In this document: positions 6,042 through 12,124 of the stretch, one piece after another
Position numbering within the stretch: position 1 is the stretch's first letter
Layout: every line of letters starts with the position of its first letter
DNA from: Frondihabitans sp.
Lineage (GTDB): Bacteria; Actinomycetota; Actinomycetes; Actinomycetales; Microbacteriaceae
Assembly: GCA_025464735.1 (NCBI GenBank)
Contig: JAODMX010000431.1
Location: forward strand, 1 to 12,124
Direction: 5' to 3'
DNA: 12,124 nt
The notes under the pieces: generated by a model
Databases searched by the model: none
Told to the model about the DNA's origin: nothing
The model's input: only the letters and a program-made list of their open reading frames with translations
Position numbers and translations under genes: made by a program

Positions 6042-6503
6042 CTATTTTGGTTCGACGGCGGCTTTGAGCTTTGCGAGACCTTTCTCGAAGTCCCCGCCGA
6101 TCATCTTGTCCATGTTGATCACGATGCGCATGACCCGGGCCATGAGGTTCTGCGGGCTCTGCATCGTCCAGACGAGCTTCGTCGAATTTTCGGTTTCGAA
6201 CAGATGGAACTCGACCTTGCTCGACGACTTGAAAGGCGCCGTGAAGGTCAGGTCGATGTCGATCTCGGTGGGGGCGATGCCGGTGACTGCCATGGATCCT
6301 GCACCGGCTTTCCGGTTGCCCTTCCACGCGTACGTGGACCCGATGGAACCGTCCGTGCCGGTGTAAGTGCGCTTCAGGTCAGGATCCTGGCCCTCCCAGG
6401 GCGACCAGTCGACCCACCGGCGCAGGTCGGCGAGATACGGGGTGACCTCGGCGGCGGGTGCATCGATGACGATCGAGCGCTCGATGATCATGGGATCTGT
6501 CAT
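6042..6503 (-). CDS. SRPBCC (START/Bet v 1-like) family protein
   Basis: The protein has 153 residues. The N-terminal MIIERSIVIDAPAAEVTPYL and WVDWSPWEGQDP are the hallmark opening of bacterial SRPBCC/polyketide-cyclase-like proteins. The chain then alternates strands (AVTGIAPTEIDIDLTF, KVEFHLFE, TKLVWTM) and ends in a long C-terminal helix (GGDFEKGLAKLKAAVE) that closes the hydrophobic cavity. Members bind hydrophobic ligands or act in cofactor-free reactions, and most are uncharacterised. The ATG at 6503 is the natural family start; no ribosome binding site is obvious, so translation may be leaderless, as is common in actinobacteria. It faces the VOC gene with 15 bp between stops, so the two cannot be one operon. 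Confidence 0.88.
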   Translation of the reverse strand: MTDPMIIERSIVIDAPAAEVTPYLADLRRWVDWSPWEGQDPDLKRTYTGTDGSIGSTYAWKGNRKAGAGSMAVTGIAPTEIDIDLTFTAPFKSSSKVEFHLFETENSTKLVWTMQSPQNLMARVMRIVINMDKMIGGDFEKGLAKLKAAVEPK

Positions 6504-6805
6504 GGCACGACAGTAGTGGCGCCCCGGCGAACGCGGAAGAGACGGGGAACCACCGCTTCAAGGCCGAGTGTTCGGTCCCGTCCGAAGGGTGACCCGGACC
6601 GTTCGTGGAACGCCAAACGCACGGGTAGGACGTGAGGGTCCCGCGCGGCCGGGCGACGACGCAGGAACGTCAGCTTTGGCCGCCGCCCGAGTCGATCCGC
6701 GTTGTGAGCGGTCTCGCCTTCTGCACCATGGCGCGCGCCACATCGTTGCCGGATTCAGCGGAGAAGTCTCCGGCGCTATCCGCTGGTTACCTGAATGCCC
6801 CTCGC
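6504..6805. other. Intergenic stretch without a supported gene
   Basis: These 302 bp lie between the start of the SRPBCC gene and the end of the dehydrogenase gene. Short open frames cross it on both strands, but none has convincing codon bias, a ribosome binding site or recognisable protein sequence. The SRPBCC promoter should lie near its left end. A weak 6-bp inverted repeat (CGGTCC 6573-6578, GGACCG 6596-6601) is the only structure I saw. Confidence 0.5.
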
Positions 6806-7591
6806 TCAGGCCCCGCCGCCGCCGTCGACAGGCACGATGGCGCCGGTCACGGCTGAGGCGCGGTCGCTGAGGAGAAATCCGGCGACTTCCGCGACTTCGA
6901 GCGCGGTCGCCATCCTGCCGATGGGACTGGCGGCGTTGTTCGCAGCGATGATGCCGGGGGATTTCTTCTCCCATTCGTCCATCATTTCGGTCGCCGTACC
7001 GCCCGGAGTGATGCCGTTGACGCGGATGCCCTCGGCGGCCCAGGTGACGGCGGCGGTCTCGGTGAGGCTGTTCAGAGCTCGCTTCATCGCCCCGTAGGCG
7101 GGTAGCGGGGGAACCGCGCGGCGGCTGCCGATACTGGACGTGTTGACGATCGCCCCGCCGCCAGACTTGCGCATGAGGGCGGCTTCGGCGACCATCGCGA
7201 CCCAGTGTGAGCGGAAGTTCACGGTGAACTGCTCGTCGATCTCTTCGTCGGAGGTGGTGTCGAGCGGGCCGACGTGCTGCTGGTTTACCCCGCCGTTGTT
7301 GAACGCGCCATCGAGACGACCGTGGAGCTGTTCGACCCGATCAACGGCGGCGCGGATGTTAGCGCGGTCGGAGAGGTCCATGGCGACGGCATCAGCGGTG
7401 CCGCCCGTGGTGCGAATCTGGGCGACGAGTGTGTCGAGTGCTGCGGTGTTGCGGGCGGCGAGGAGGACGGAGGCGCCCTCGGAGGCGAAGAGTTGGGCTG
7501 CGGCTGCGCCGATCCCGCGGCTGGCTCCGGTGACGAAGATAACTTTTCCGGTCAGCAGACCGATCGGGATGGATTGGTTGGTGTTTGTCAT
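6806..7591 (-). CDS. Short-chain dehydrogenase/reductase (SDR), classical type
   Basis: The protein has 261 residues, the usual length for a classical SDR. It has the cofactor glycine motif TGASRGIG (21-28), an Asp-Leu pair at 72-73 that packs on the adenine ring, and NNGG (98-101) in place of the more common NNAG. The catalytic set is Asn125, Ser153, Tyr166 and Lys170 (the last two in YGAMK), with PGGTATEM after strand 6. It should be a soluble NAD(P)(H)-dependent oxidoreductase of unknown substrate. Arg47 after strand 2 (LLAARN) suggests preference for NADP(H). The ATG at 7591 matches the family start; the open frame continues upstream to 7732 but only as antisense of the neighbouring regulator. 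It is transcribed divergently from an MmyB-type regulator, an arrangement common in actinobacteria. Confidence 0.93.
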   Translation of the reverse strand: MTNTNQSIPIGLLTGKVIFVTGASRGIGAAAAQLFASEGASVLLAARNTAALDTLVAQIRTTGGTADAVAMDLSDRANIRAAVDRVEQLHGRLDGAFNNGGVNQQHVGPLDTTSDEEIDEQFTVNFRSHWVAMVAEAALMRKSGGGAIVNTSSIGSRRAVPPLPAYGAMKRALNSLTETAAVTWAAEGIRVNGITPGGTATEMMDEWEKKSPGIIAANNAASPIGRMATALEVAEVAGFLLSDRASAVTGAIVPVDGGGGA

Positions 7592-7678
7592 GACCGGAAG
7601 CATCGCCTTGTTCCGGAGCCGGATACAGGCACGGACGGTACTAGGGTCCAGAGACCGGAAGGAGTGCACACTTATGAC
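7592..7678. promoter_or_regulatory. Shared SDR/regulator control region with three CCGGAA motifs
   Basis: This 87-bp divergent gap holds CCGGAA at 7594-7599, its inverse TTCCGG at 7611-7616, and CCGGAA again at 7655-7660. The nine bases GACCGGAAG occur as a direct repeat at 7592-7600 and 7653-7661. The first two copies form an inverted repeat with an 11-bp gap. These are candidate binding sites for the XRE regulator. AAGGAG at 7659-7664 is the likely ribosome binding site for that gene, although 14 bases before the ATG is a long spacing. TAGGGT at 7642-7647 may be a -10 element. Confidence 0.4.
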
Positions 7679-8536
7679 ATGGACAAAGCTGAGCTCGCAG
7701 CGTTTCTTCGGAGTCGACGCGAGCGGCTCCACCCCGAAGACGTAGGACTTCCATCAGGATCGCGACGCAGGACTCCTGGACTCCGGCGGGAGGAAATCGC
7801 GGTCCTCGCGCACATCTCCATCGAGTACTACTCCCGTCTTGAGCAAGGCCGGGCTCCGCGGCCGTCGGGCGAGGTTCTCGCCGGAATCGCCGGCGCCCTC
7901 CGACTCACCGCCGCAGAGTCAGATCACCTTCACCTCCTCGCCGGCACCGCGCCTGCCTCCTCGGGACTGCACCGCCGCGACGTTCGCCCGAGTATCGTCG
8001 CGCTTCTCGAACGGCTGCCGCACGCCGCAGGGATCGTCCTGTCGGCCGCCTTCGAAGTGCTCGCATGGAACGACCTTGCAGCAGCCCTGATGGAGGACTT
8101 TGCGCTTGTCGATCCTCACGACCGCAACCTCGCGCGCAAGGCCTTCCTCACTGAGGAGCAAACACCGTTCGCGATCTATGGGATATCCGACGACGTCGAG
8201 TTCCGGGAGGGCGTTGTCACGCAACTTCGGAGCACCCAGGCGCGCTATCCGACCGACCACGTCATTGCCGATCTGATCCAAGAGTTGAAGGAGGGCAGTG
8301 CCGAGTTCGCGCGACTCTGGCAGCGTCACGACGTTCAGGTTCCCCCGCCCCTGAAGAAGAAGTTCCGGGGCACGGTCGTCGGCGAGATCACCGTCGACTG
8401 CGACTCGCTCGCGATCACCGACCGTGACCAGCACCTCGTGCTCTACACCGCGGCCGTGGGATCCCGCGACGCCGAGAACCTCGCCCTCCTCGGCGTCATC
8501 GGAACTCAACCCCTGTCGACCCGCCGAAACGTCTGA
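7679..8536 (+). CDS. XRE-family regulator with MmyB-like ligand-binding domain
   Basis: The protein has 285 residues. The N-terminus, AELAAFLRSRRERLHPEDVG followed by RTPGLRREEIAVLAHIS and YYSRLEQGRAP, is diagnostic of the actinobacterial XRE subgroup whose C-terminal domain is MmyB-like. The helix-turn-helix spans about 35-60. Residues about 105-270 form the PAS-like ligand pocket (VLAWNDLAAALM, the ARYPTDHVIADLIQELKEGS segment, then a late beta sheet GEITVDCDSLAITDRDQHLVLYTA). Known members of this family bind a lipid-like ligand in structure and sit beside short-chain dehydrogenases, as here. I chose ATG 7679 from family alignment; GTG 7664 in frame lies inside the ribosome binding site. 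It most likely represses the divergent dehydrogenase and itself; the inducer is unknown. Confidence 0.93.
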   Translation: MDKAELAAFLRSRRERLHPEDVGLPSGSRRRTPGLRREEIAVLAHISIEYYSRLEQGRAPRPSGEVLAGIAGALRLTAAESDHLHLLAGTAPASSGLHRRDVRPSIVALLERLPHAAGIVLSAAFEVLAWNDLAAALMEDFALVDPHDRNLARKAFLTEEQTPFAIYGISDDVEFREGVVTQLRSTQARYPTDHVIADLIQELKEGSAEFARLWQRHDVQVPPPLKKKFRGTVVGEITVDCDSLAITDRDQHLVLYTAAVGSRDAENLALLGVIGTQPLSTRRNV

Positions 8537-8581
8537 CGACAACGGCGACGTGACGGGTGCGCTCGGCGTCCCTTACGAGTG

Positions 8582-8601
8582 CTGACCACAGTCGTGGTCA
8601 G
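8582..8601. repeat. Perfect palindrome, 8-bp arms
   Basis: CTGACCAC (8582-8589) and GTGGTCAG (8594-8601) are exact complements around AGTC. It lies 45 bp after the stop of the XRE gene. A strong short hairpin in the transcript is possible, but no T-tract follows on the plus strand, so it is not a textbook terminator. As DNA it looks like a dimeric regulator site with TGACCAC half-sites, yet no clear gene starts next to it. Confidence 0.6.
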
Positions 8602-8734
8602 AAATCGTGTGCGAGGTCAACGAGGCGGATGTCAGTCGCTCTCTCGAGAGCCTCTTGTGGCGAGCATGGTCGTGTCCAGAGCCTGCCTACAGATTGCCGG
8701 CGTGATGTGGATGAACGACCTCGCGGTTGTCGAC
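8602..8734. other. Intergenic sequence, nothing recognised
   Basis: This is part of the 490-bp gap between the XRE and LacI genes. Open frames on both strands cross it, but their amino-acid composition (rich in Arg, Ser and Cys) and codon use do not support a gene. Confidence 0.4.
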
Positions 8735-9013
8735 TTACCCCTCACGTCCGCGGGGGTCGCTAGACGCCCGACGCGCGTCGCCACCAAGACAGAGATTGCA
8801 GAGCTCTGCGAGCAAGGGCGTAATTGTCGCCAGAGTGAGCACTGTCGAAACCAGGCTGACAGCGGACGCGGTCCAGCCAAGAGTGGAGACCCGACCGGGG
8901 GAGCGGCGTGCGACGTCGGTCGCCTTTGCGTGACTGTTAGCCGGACCCTCTCCGCCTGCGCGAGTGGCCGGCTCAGGTCGAAGTCCTCTGAGCGAAGTGC
9001 GTTCGCGCGACAC
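8735..9013 (-). CDS. Doubtful small protein with one hydrophobic helix
   Basis: The frame has 92 codons from a GTG at 9013 to a TAA ending at 8735. The N-terminal half is polar and Arg-rich. A hydrophobic segment (TASAVSLVSTVLTLATITPLLA) that could span a membrane is followed by CNLC, a possible metal-binding or disulfide pair. Third-position G/C is moderate, lower than in the neighbouring genes. There is no strong ribosome binding site. It would end up in the same orientation as, and just downstream of, the LacI gene (13 bp after its stop), so a polycistronic tail is possible. It could equally be a chance frame or the decayed start of a larger membrane protein. Confidence 0.25.
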   Translation of the reverse strand: MSRERTSLRGLRPEPATRAGGEGPANSHAKATDVARRSPGRVSTLGWTASAVSLVSTVLTLATITPLLAELCNLCLGGDARRASSDPRGREG

Positions 9014-9026
9014 TGATCTGCAGGCG

Positions 9027-10064
9027 TTAGGAGGCCGTCGGGGTAGGCGGCGCGGTGCTGGCCCGGATGATCAGTTGAGGCTCGATGGTGATTGGTTCCG
9101 GGACTGCTTGGGGATCCGCAATGAGCCGGACGAGATGCTCGACCGCCAGGGCGCCGATTTCGGTGAAGGGCTGGGCGACCGTCGTCAGCGACGGCGAGCA
9201 GTATTCGGCTAGCGCAATGTTGTCTACGCCGACGACGGAGACGTCTTCCGGAATTCGACGGCCGAGCTCGTGGAGGGCTCGTATGACGCCGAAAGCCATC
9301 TCGTCGCTGGAGACGAAGACTGCCGTTGCCTCGGGGATTCGTCCGAGAATCTGGCCATTGCGGTAGCCCGACTCAGGGGACCAGTCGCCGTGAAGCTCCG
9401 GCGGCGCCTCAATGTCGGCATCGTCAAGAGCTGCTTGCCATCCGCGCGAGCGGCCAGCGGCATCGCTCCACATCGAAGGACCAGACACATGCCACACGGT
9501 GTTGTGGCCCAGAGAGAGTAGGTGTTCCGTCGCGAGCCGTGCGGCGCGCTCCTGATCGACGGCGATGACTTCCGTCGAAGGAGTTCTCGACCCGTCGATC
9601 GCGATGGTCGGGATCGACCGAGTAACCGCGCGAATGATGTCTGATGCCTCGATCAACGGAATTGCCAGCACGATGCCCTCAACGCCTTCATCGGCGAGCT
9701 GGAGCACCGCACGTTCCACAGAATCCGACTCGAGAGAGTCGGTCGTGGCCGTTCGAACGGAATAGCCTGCCTTTCGCGCGGATCCTTCGATCCCGAACGT
9801 GACGGCCGTGCGCGAGAAGAAACTGGTCTCGAGAATGACCACGCCGATAATTCGACTGCGCCCCGATTTCAACGCCCGAGCAGCGTTGTTTCGCCGGTAA
9901 CCCAGCTCCTCCACGGCCGCGAGAACTTTCGCCTTCGTCTTGGCCTGGACGTTGGGGTGTCCGCTGAGCGCCCTCGACACGGTTTGGGGTGATACCCCGG
10001 CAACTCGCGCCACGTCCGCCATGGCGGGCAAGCGAGTGTCGGTATCTGTGCTGCGGACAGCCAT
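9027..10064 (-). CDS. LacI-family transcriptional repressor
   Basis: The protein has 345 residues. The N-terminal helix-turn-helix (MADVARVAGVSPQTVSRALSG, from about 15) and the hinge segment ELGYRRNNAARALKSGRS are typical of the LacI family. They are followed by a periplasmic-binding-protein-like sugar domain (IIGVVILETSFF, EGIVLAIPL, TIAIDG, AVFVSSDEMAFGVIRALHELG, VSVVGVDNIALAEYCSPSLTTV). The AAR-A-LKSGRS hinge suggests minor-groove binding at a central CG. The start is ATG 10064, with AAGGGGG five bases upstream in its own orientation, a good ribosome binding site. It is divergent from a sugar transporter and is expected to repress it until a sugar or sugar phosphate binds. The sequence does not identify the effector. 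Confidence 0.95.
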   Translation of the reverse strand: MAVRSTDTDTRLPAMADVARVAGVSPQTVSRALSGHPNVQAKTKAKVLAAVEELGYRRNNAARALKSGRSRIIGVVILETSFFSRTAVTFGIEGSARKAGYSVRTATTDSLESDSVERAVLQLADEGVEGIVLAIPLIEASDIIRAVTRSIPTIAIDGSRTPSTEVIAVDQERAARLATEHLLSLGHNTVWHVSGPSMWSDAAGRSRGWQAALDDADIEAPPELHGDWSPESGYRNGQILGRIPEATAVFVSSDEMAFGVIRALHELGRRIPEDVSVVGVDNIALAEYCSPSLTTVAQPFTEIGALAVEHLVRLIADPQAVPEPITIEPQLIIRASTAPPTPTAS

Positions 10065-10094
10065 AGCCACCCCCTTCGTCGTCGATGCTGATAA

Positions 10095-10108
10095 TGATAT
10101 CGCAAACA
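10095..10108. promoter_or_regulatory. Candidate LacI-family operator 1 (upstream of repressor gene)
   Basis: TGATATCGCAAACA has a central CG and the half-site TGATATCG, and shares the pattern TGnTATCGnnnnCA with a second site at 10180-10193. It is 31 bp upstream of the repressor start, a good position for autoregulation. The right half is a poor match (5 of 8 positions to perfect symmetry). Confidence 0.4.
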
Positions 10109-10178
10109 TGGCCCAAAATCGCCTTCTCCGCTGAGATTGCAGGGAATGTTTCGACCAGAAAAATCTTGACGCGGTCAA

Positions 10179-10207
10179 TTGTTATCGATGCCAATTTGTG
10201 CAATAGT
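10179..10207 (+). promoter_or_regulatory. Candidate promoter and LacI operator 2 of the sugar operon
   Basis: TTGTTA (10179-10184) and AATAGT (10202-10207) form a -35/-10 pair with 17-bp spacing, each matching the consensus at four of six positions. TGTTATCGATGCCA (10180-10193) overlaps the -35 element. It is an imperfect palindrome around CG in which 6 of the 8 positions in the right half match symmetry. Repressor binding there would block polymerase. The start codon of the next gene is about 50 bp downstream. Confidence 0.45.
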
Positions 10208-10256
10208 CACTCCACAGCCCCACCCCCTCCCCTTGTTCCGCTTCAAAGGAGTCGCA

Positions 10257-11555
10257 GTGAAGAAGTCATCCAAGCGCGTCGCGGCCATCGCGTCCGCTCT
10301 TGTCATCGGTTTGTGCCTGACCGCCTGTTCGAGCGGTGGCGGTACGCCGACGAGCACCAAACCGGCAAATATCTCGTTCTGGGGTTGGGCCCCGGGCTAC
10401 GCGGCTGCAGTCAAGTCGTTCAACGCATCCCAGAGCAAGATCCACGTCACCTACCAGGAGGTCACTCCTGGTGCCAAGGGCGGTTACACCAAGATGCTGA
10501 CCGCAGTCAAAGCGAACAACGCGCCGTGCCTGGCCCAGGTCGGCTACGAAACGCTTCCGAGTTTCGCCGCGCAGGGCGCACTTCAGGACGTCTCGAAATA
10601 CGCCGACGCGGACAAGAACGAATTTCAGCCTGCAGCGTGGAAGTCCGTCAGCGTGGGCAGCAATGTCTACGGAGCGCCGGTGGATACGGGGCCCATGGTC
10701 ATGTTCTACAACAAGAGCGACTTCACCTCGCTGGGTCTGCCAGCCCCCACCACCTGGGCCGAGTACGAGGCCGACGCGGTCAAGATCCACGCCGCCGACC
10801 CGCAGAAGTACATCTCCTCTCCCTACCTCGACTACGACTACGCCGGCCTCGCCTGGCAGAAGGATGCTTCGTGGTTCGGCGTCAAGGGCGACGCCTGGCA
10901 GGTCAACCTGACATCGAAGAGCAACCTCGAAGTCGCGAACTACTGGCAGGGCCTGATCGACAAGAAGCTGATCAGCTCAGCGCCCATGTACGACCAGTCC
11001 TGGTACACGGGCCTCGGCAACGGTGACATCGCTACCGTCGTCGGCGCCGTCTGGCAGGCCGGCGTGATCTCGGGTGGCGCTGCCAACGGATCAGGCAAGT
11101 GGGCCGTCGCACCCATGCCGCAGTGGTCGAGCGGTCAGACCGCCGTGGGCAACGCGGGAGGCTCTGCCACCGCAGTTCTGAAGGGCTGCTCCAGCCCCTC
11201 CGCCGCGTGGGACTTCGCGAACTACATGAGCACCAACCGCTCGGTCTTCGGCAACCTCGTCACCACGGCGGGTCTTTACCCGGCGGCCAAGTCGCTGTCG
11301 AATCTTCCCGAGCTCACGAAGGGCGACACGTACTTCGGCGGCCAGAAGATCTACCAGGTGGTCGCCAACGCGGCACCGCAGGTGCAGACCGGATGGACCT
11401 GGGGTCCGACCATGACTCAAACGGCGGCAGACCTTGACGACGCGCTCGGCAAGGCCTGGTCGGGCCAGGGTGAAACCATCTCCAGCGCTCTCAGTAGCAC
11501 GCAGACGAAGACGATTGCGGCGCTGAAATCGCAGGGTCTCTCGGTCGTCAAATGA
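10257..11555 (+). CDS. Sugar ABC transporter substrate-binding lipoprotein (family 1 SBP)
   Basis: The protein has 432 residues. The start GTG 10257 is preceded by AAAGGAG (10245-10251) at five bases, and gives a proper lipoprotein signal peptide: VKKSSKRV, a hydrophobic core, then the lipobox LTAC with Cys24. The mature protein would be anchored outside the membrane. NISFWGWAPG opens the first lobe. GALQDVSKYAD, YGAPVDTGPMVMFYNKSDF and PAPTTWAEYEADA are characteristic of ABC-type sugar binding proteins (SBP bacterial 1). NVYGAPVDTGP is the usual hinge-side segment, and many Trp/Tyr residues suit sugar stacking. It delivers a carbohydrate to the permease encoded next. Its stop overlaps the permease start. 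The actual sugar cannot be read from the sequence. Confidence 0.95.
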   Translation: MKKSSKRVAAIASALVIGLCLTACSSGGGTPTSTKPANISFWGWAPGYAAAVKSFNASQSKIHVTYQEVTPGAKGGYTKMLTAVKANNAPCLAQVGYETLPSFAAQGALQDVSKYADADKNEFQPAAWKSVSVGSNVYGAPVDTGPMVMFYNKSDFTSLGLPAPTTWAEYEADAVKIHAADPQKYISSPYLDYDYAGLAWQKDASWFGVKGDAWQVNLTSKSNLEVANYWQGLIDKKLISSAPMYDQSWYTGLGNGDIATVVGAVWQAGVISGGAANGSGKWAVAPMPQWSSGQTAVGNAGGSATAVLKGCSSPSAAWDFANYMSTNRSVFGNLVTTAGLYPAAKSLSNLPELTKGDTYFGGQKIYQVVANAAPQVQTGWTWGPTMTQTAADLDDALGKAWSGQGETISSALSSTQTKTIAALKSQGLSVVK

Positions 11556-12124
11556 CACAGCACGCCCTCGTGACACCACGGAAGATCGGAAAGGCGGCGC
11601 CGGTCACACGGCGCCGCCGCTCCACCCTGAGTTGGCGCGGCCCAGCGCTGTTCGCGGCGCCCTTCTTCGTCCTGTTCCTTGCGATGTACGTCGCTCCCAT
11701 CGTCTACGCGGCCGTGACCAGCCTCTTCGTTGTCAAGCACTCCGGGCTCGGCCTGACCGCTCCCACCCAGTCCTTCGACCCGGCCGCCAACTACAAGCAG
11801 GCGTTCACCGATCCCGACTTCCTTGCGGCGCTCGGCCGGGTCGGATTGTTCGGCCTCGTTCAGGTTCCGGTGATGCTGGCATTCGCGCTCGGGCTCGCGT
11901 TACTGATCGACTCGCAATCGGCCCGAGGTACGAAGGGCCTGTTCCGGCTGACCAGCTACCTGCCCTACGCCGTTCCCGGCGTCAGCGCAGCGCTCGTCTG
12001 GTCGTTCATGTATTCGAACACGTCCAGTCCCATCAACCACCTGCTGGCGCCGCTCCAGATCGAGATCCCTTTTCTGAATCAGCACGTGGTCCTGTGGTCG
12101 ATCGCGAACATCGTCACGTGGGGA
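11552..12124 (+). CDS. Sugar ABC transporter permease, MalF/UgpA type (cut by window end)
   Basis: The frame begins at ATG 11552, overlapping the binding-protein stop as ATGA, and is still open after 191 codons at the window edge. A basic cytosolic N-terminus (RKIGKAAPVTRRRR) precedes helix 1 (about 31-56, GPALFAAPFFVLFLAMYVAPIVYA), an external loop with NYKQAFTDPDF, helix 2 (97-118) and helix 3 (about 132-156, TSYLPYAVPGVSAALVWSFM). These match the N-terminal half of binding-protein-dependent sugar permeases of the first (MalF-like) type. The conserved EAA cytosolic loop would lie beyond the window. The start-stop overlap implies translational coupling. A second permease gene (MalG-like) is expected next. 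Confidence 0.93.
   Translation, partial: MTQHALVTPRKIGKAAPVTRRRRSTLSWRGPALFAAPFFVLFLAMYVAPIVYAAVTSLFVVKHSGLGLTAPTQSFDPAANYKQAFTDPDFLAALGRVGLFGLVQVPVMLAFALGLALLIDSQSARGTKGLFRLTSYLPYAVPGVSAALVWSFMYSNTSSPINHLLAPLQIEIPFLNQHVVLWSIANIVTWG

Noticed and set aside
7274..7678. N-terminal extension of the XRE regulator frame
   Set aside because: It is antisense of the dehydrogenase gene; family alignment places the start at ATG 7679.
7592..7732. N-terminal extension of the dehydrogenase reading frame
   Set aside because: It would run into the regulator gene, and the extra residues match nothing in the SDR family, which starts just before the TGASRGIG strand.
10179..10256. TTG start at 10179 for the sugar-binding protein
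   Set aside because: GTG 10257 has a strong ribosome binding site and gives a proper lipoprotein signal peptide, while the extension is not signal-like and overlaps the promoter.
1..12124. CRISPR array, tRNA or rRNA genes
   Set aside because: No regularly spaced repeats, no cloverleaf-like segment and no rRNA sequence were recognised in any part of the window.

Overview
The window looks like chromosomal DNA of a high-GC Gram-positive actinobacterium, most likely in or near the Microbacteriaceae. This is inferred from the high GC content, the strong G/C preference at third codon positions, GTG/TTG starts, lipobox signal peptides, and an MmyB-type XRE regulator divergent from a short-chain dehydrogenase. 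There is no rRNA or other taxonomic marker, so the placement is tentative.

Layout. Positions 1-1690 are a patchwork of gene remnants: an N-terminal fragment of an IS110-family transposase preceded by a perfect 12-bp inverted repeat, an unrelated C-terminal fragment, an unidentified 123-codon reading frame, and a small lipoprotein whose 5' end seems damaged. Positions 1894-2860 hold two small membrane proteins in convergent orientation, one of which carries GNAT-like motifs. Positions 2948-5405 (minus strand) form a compact operon: ABC-2 exporter ATPase, permease, and a membrane protein ending directly in a LuxR-type DNA-binding domain. Positions 5559-6503 hold a VOC/PhnB-like protein and a convergent SRPBCC-like protein. 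Positions 6806-8536 hold a short-chain dehydrogenase divergent from its probable MmyB-type regulator. Positions 8537-9026 hold a strong palindrome and at most one doubtful small ORF. Positions 9027-12124 hold the start of a carbohydrate uptake locus: a LacI-family repressor divergent from a solute-binding lipoprotein and a MalF/UgpA-like permease cut by the window end.

How the genes may work together. The ABC exporter is probably autoregulated by the membrane-embedded LuxR protein, which looks like a two-component system collapsed into one polypeptide. The MmyB regulator probably controls the divergent dehydrogenase. The LacI repressor probably controls itself and the sugar transporter through two similar 14-bp sites about 85 bp apart in the shared intergenic region. 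The most unusual items are the LuxR fusion, the membrane-tethered GNAT-like protein, and the inverted repeat directly upstream of the IS110 fragment. I did not see convincing evidence for a complete new defence or biosynthetic system.
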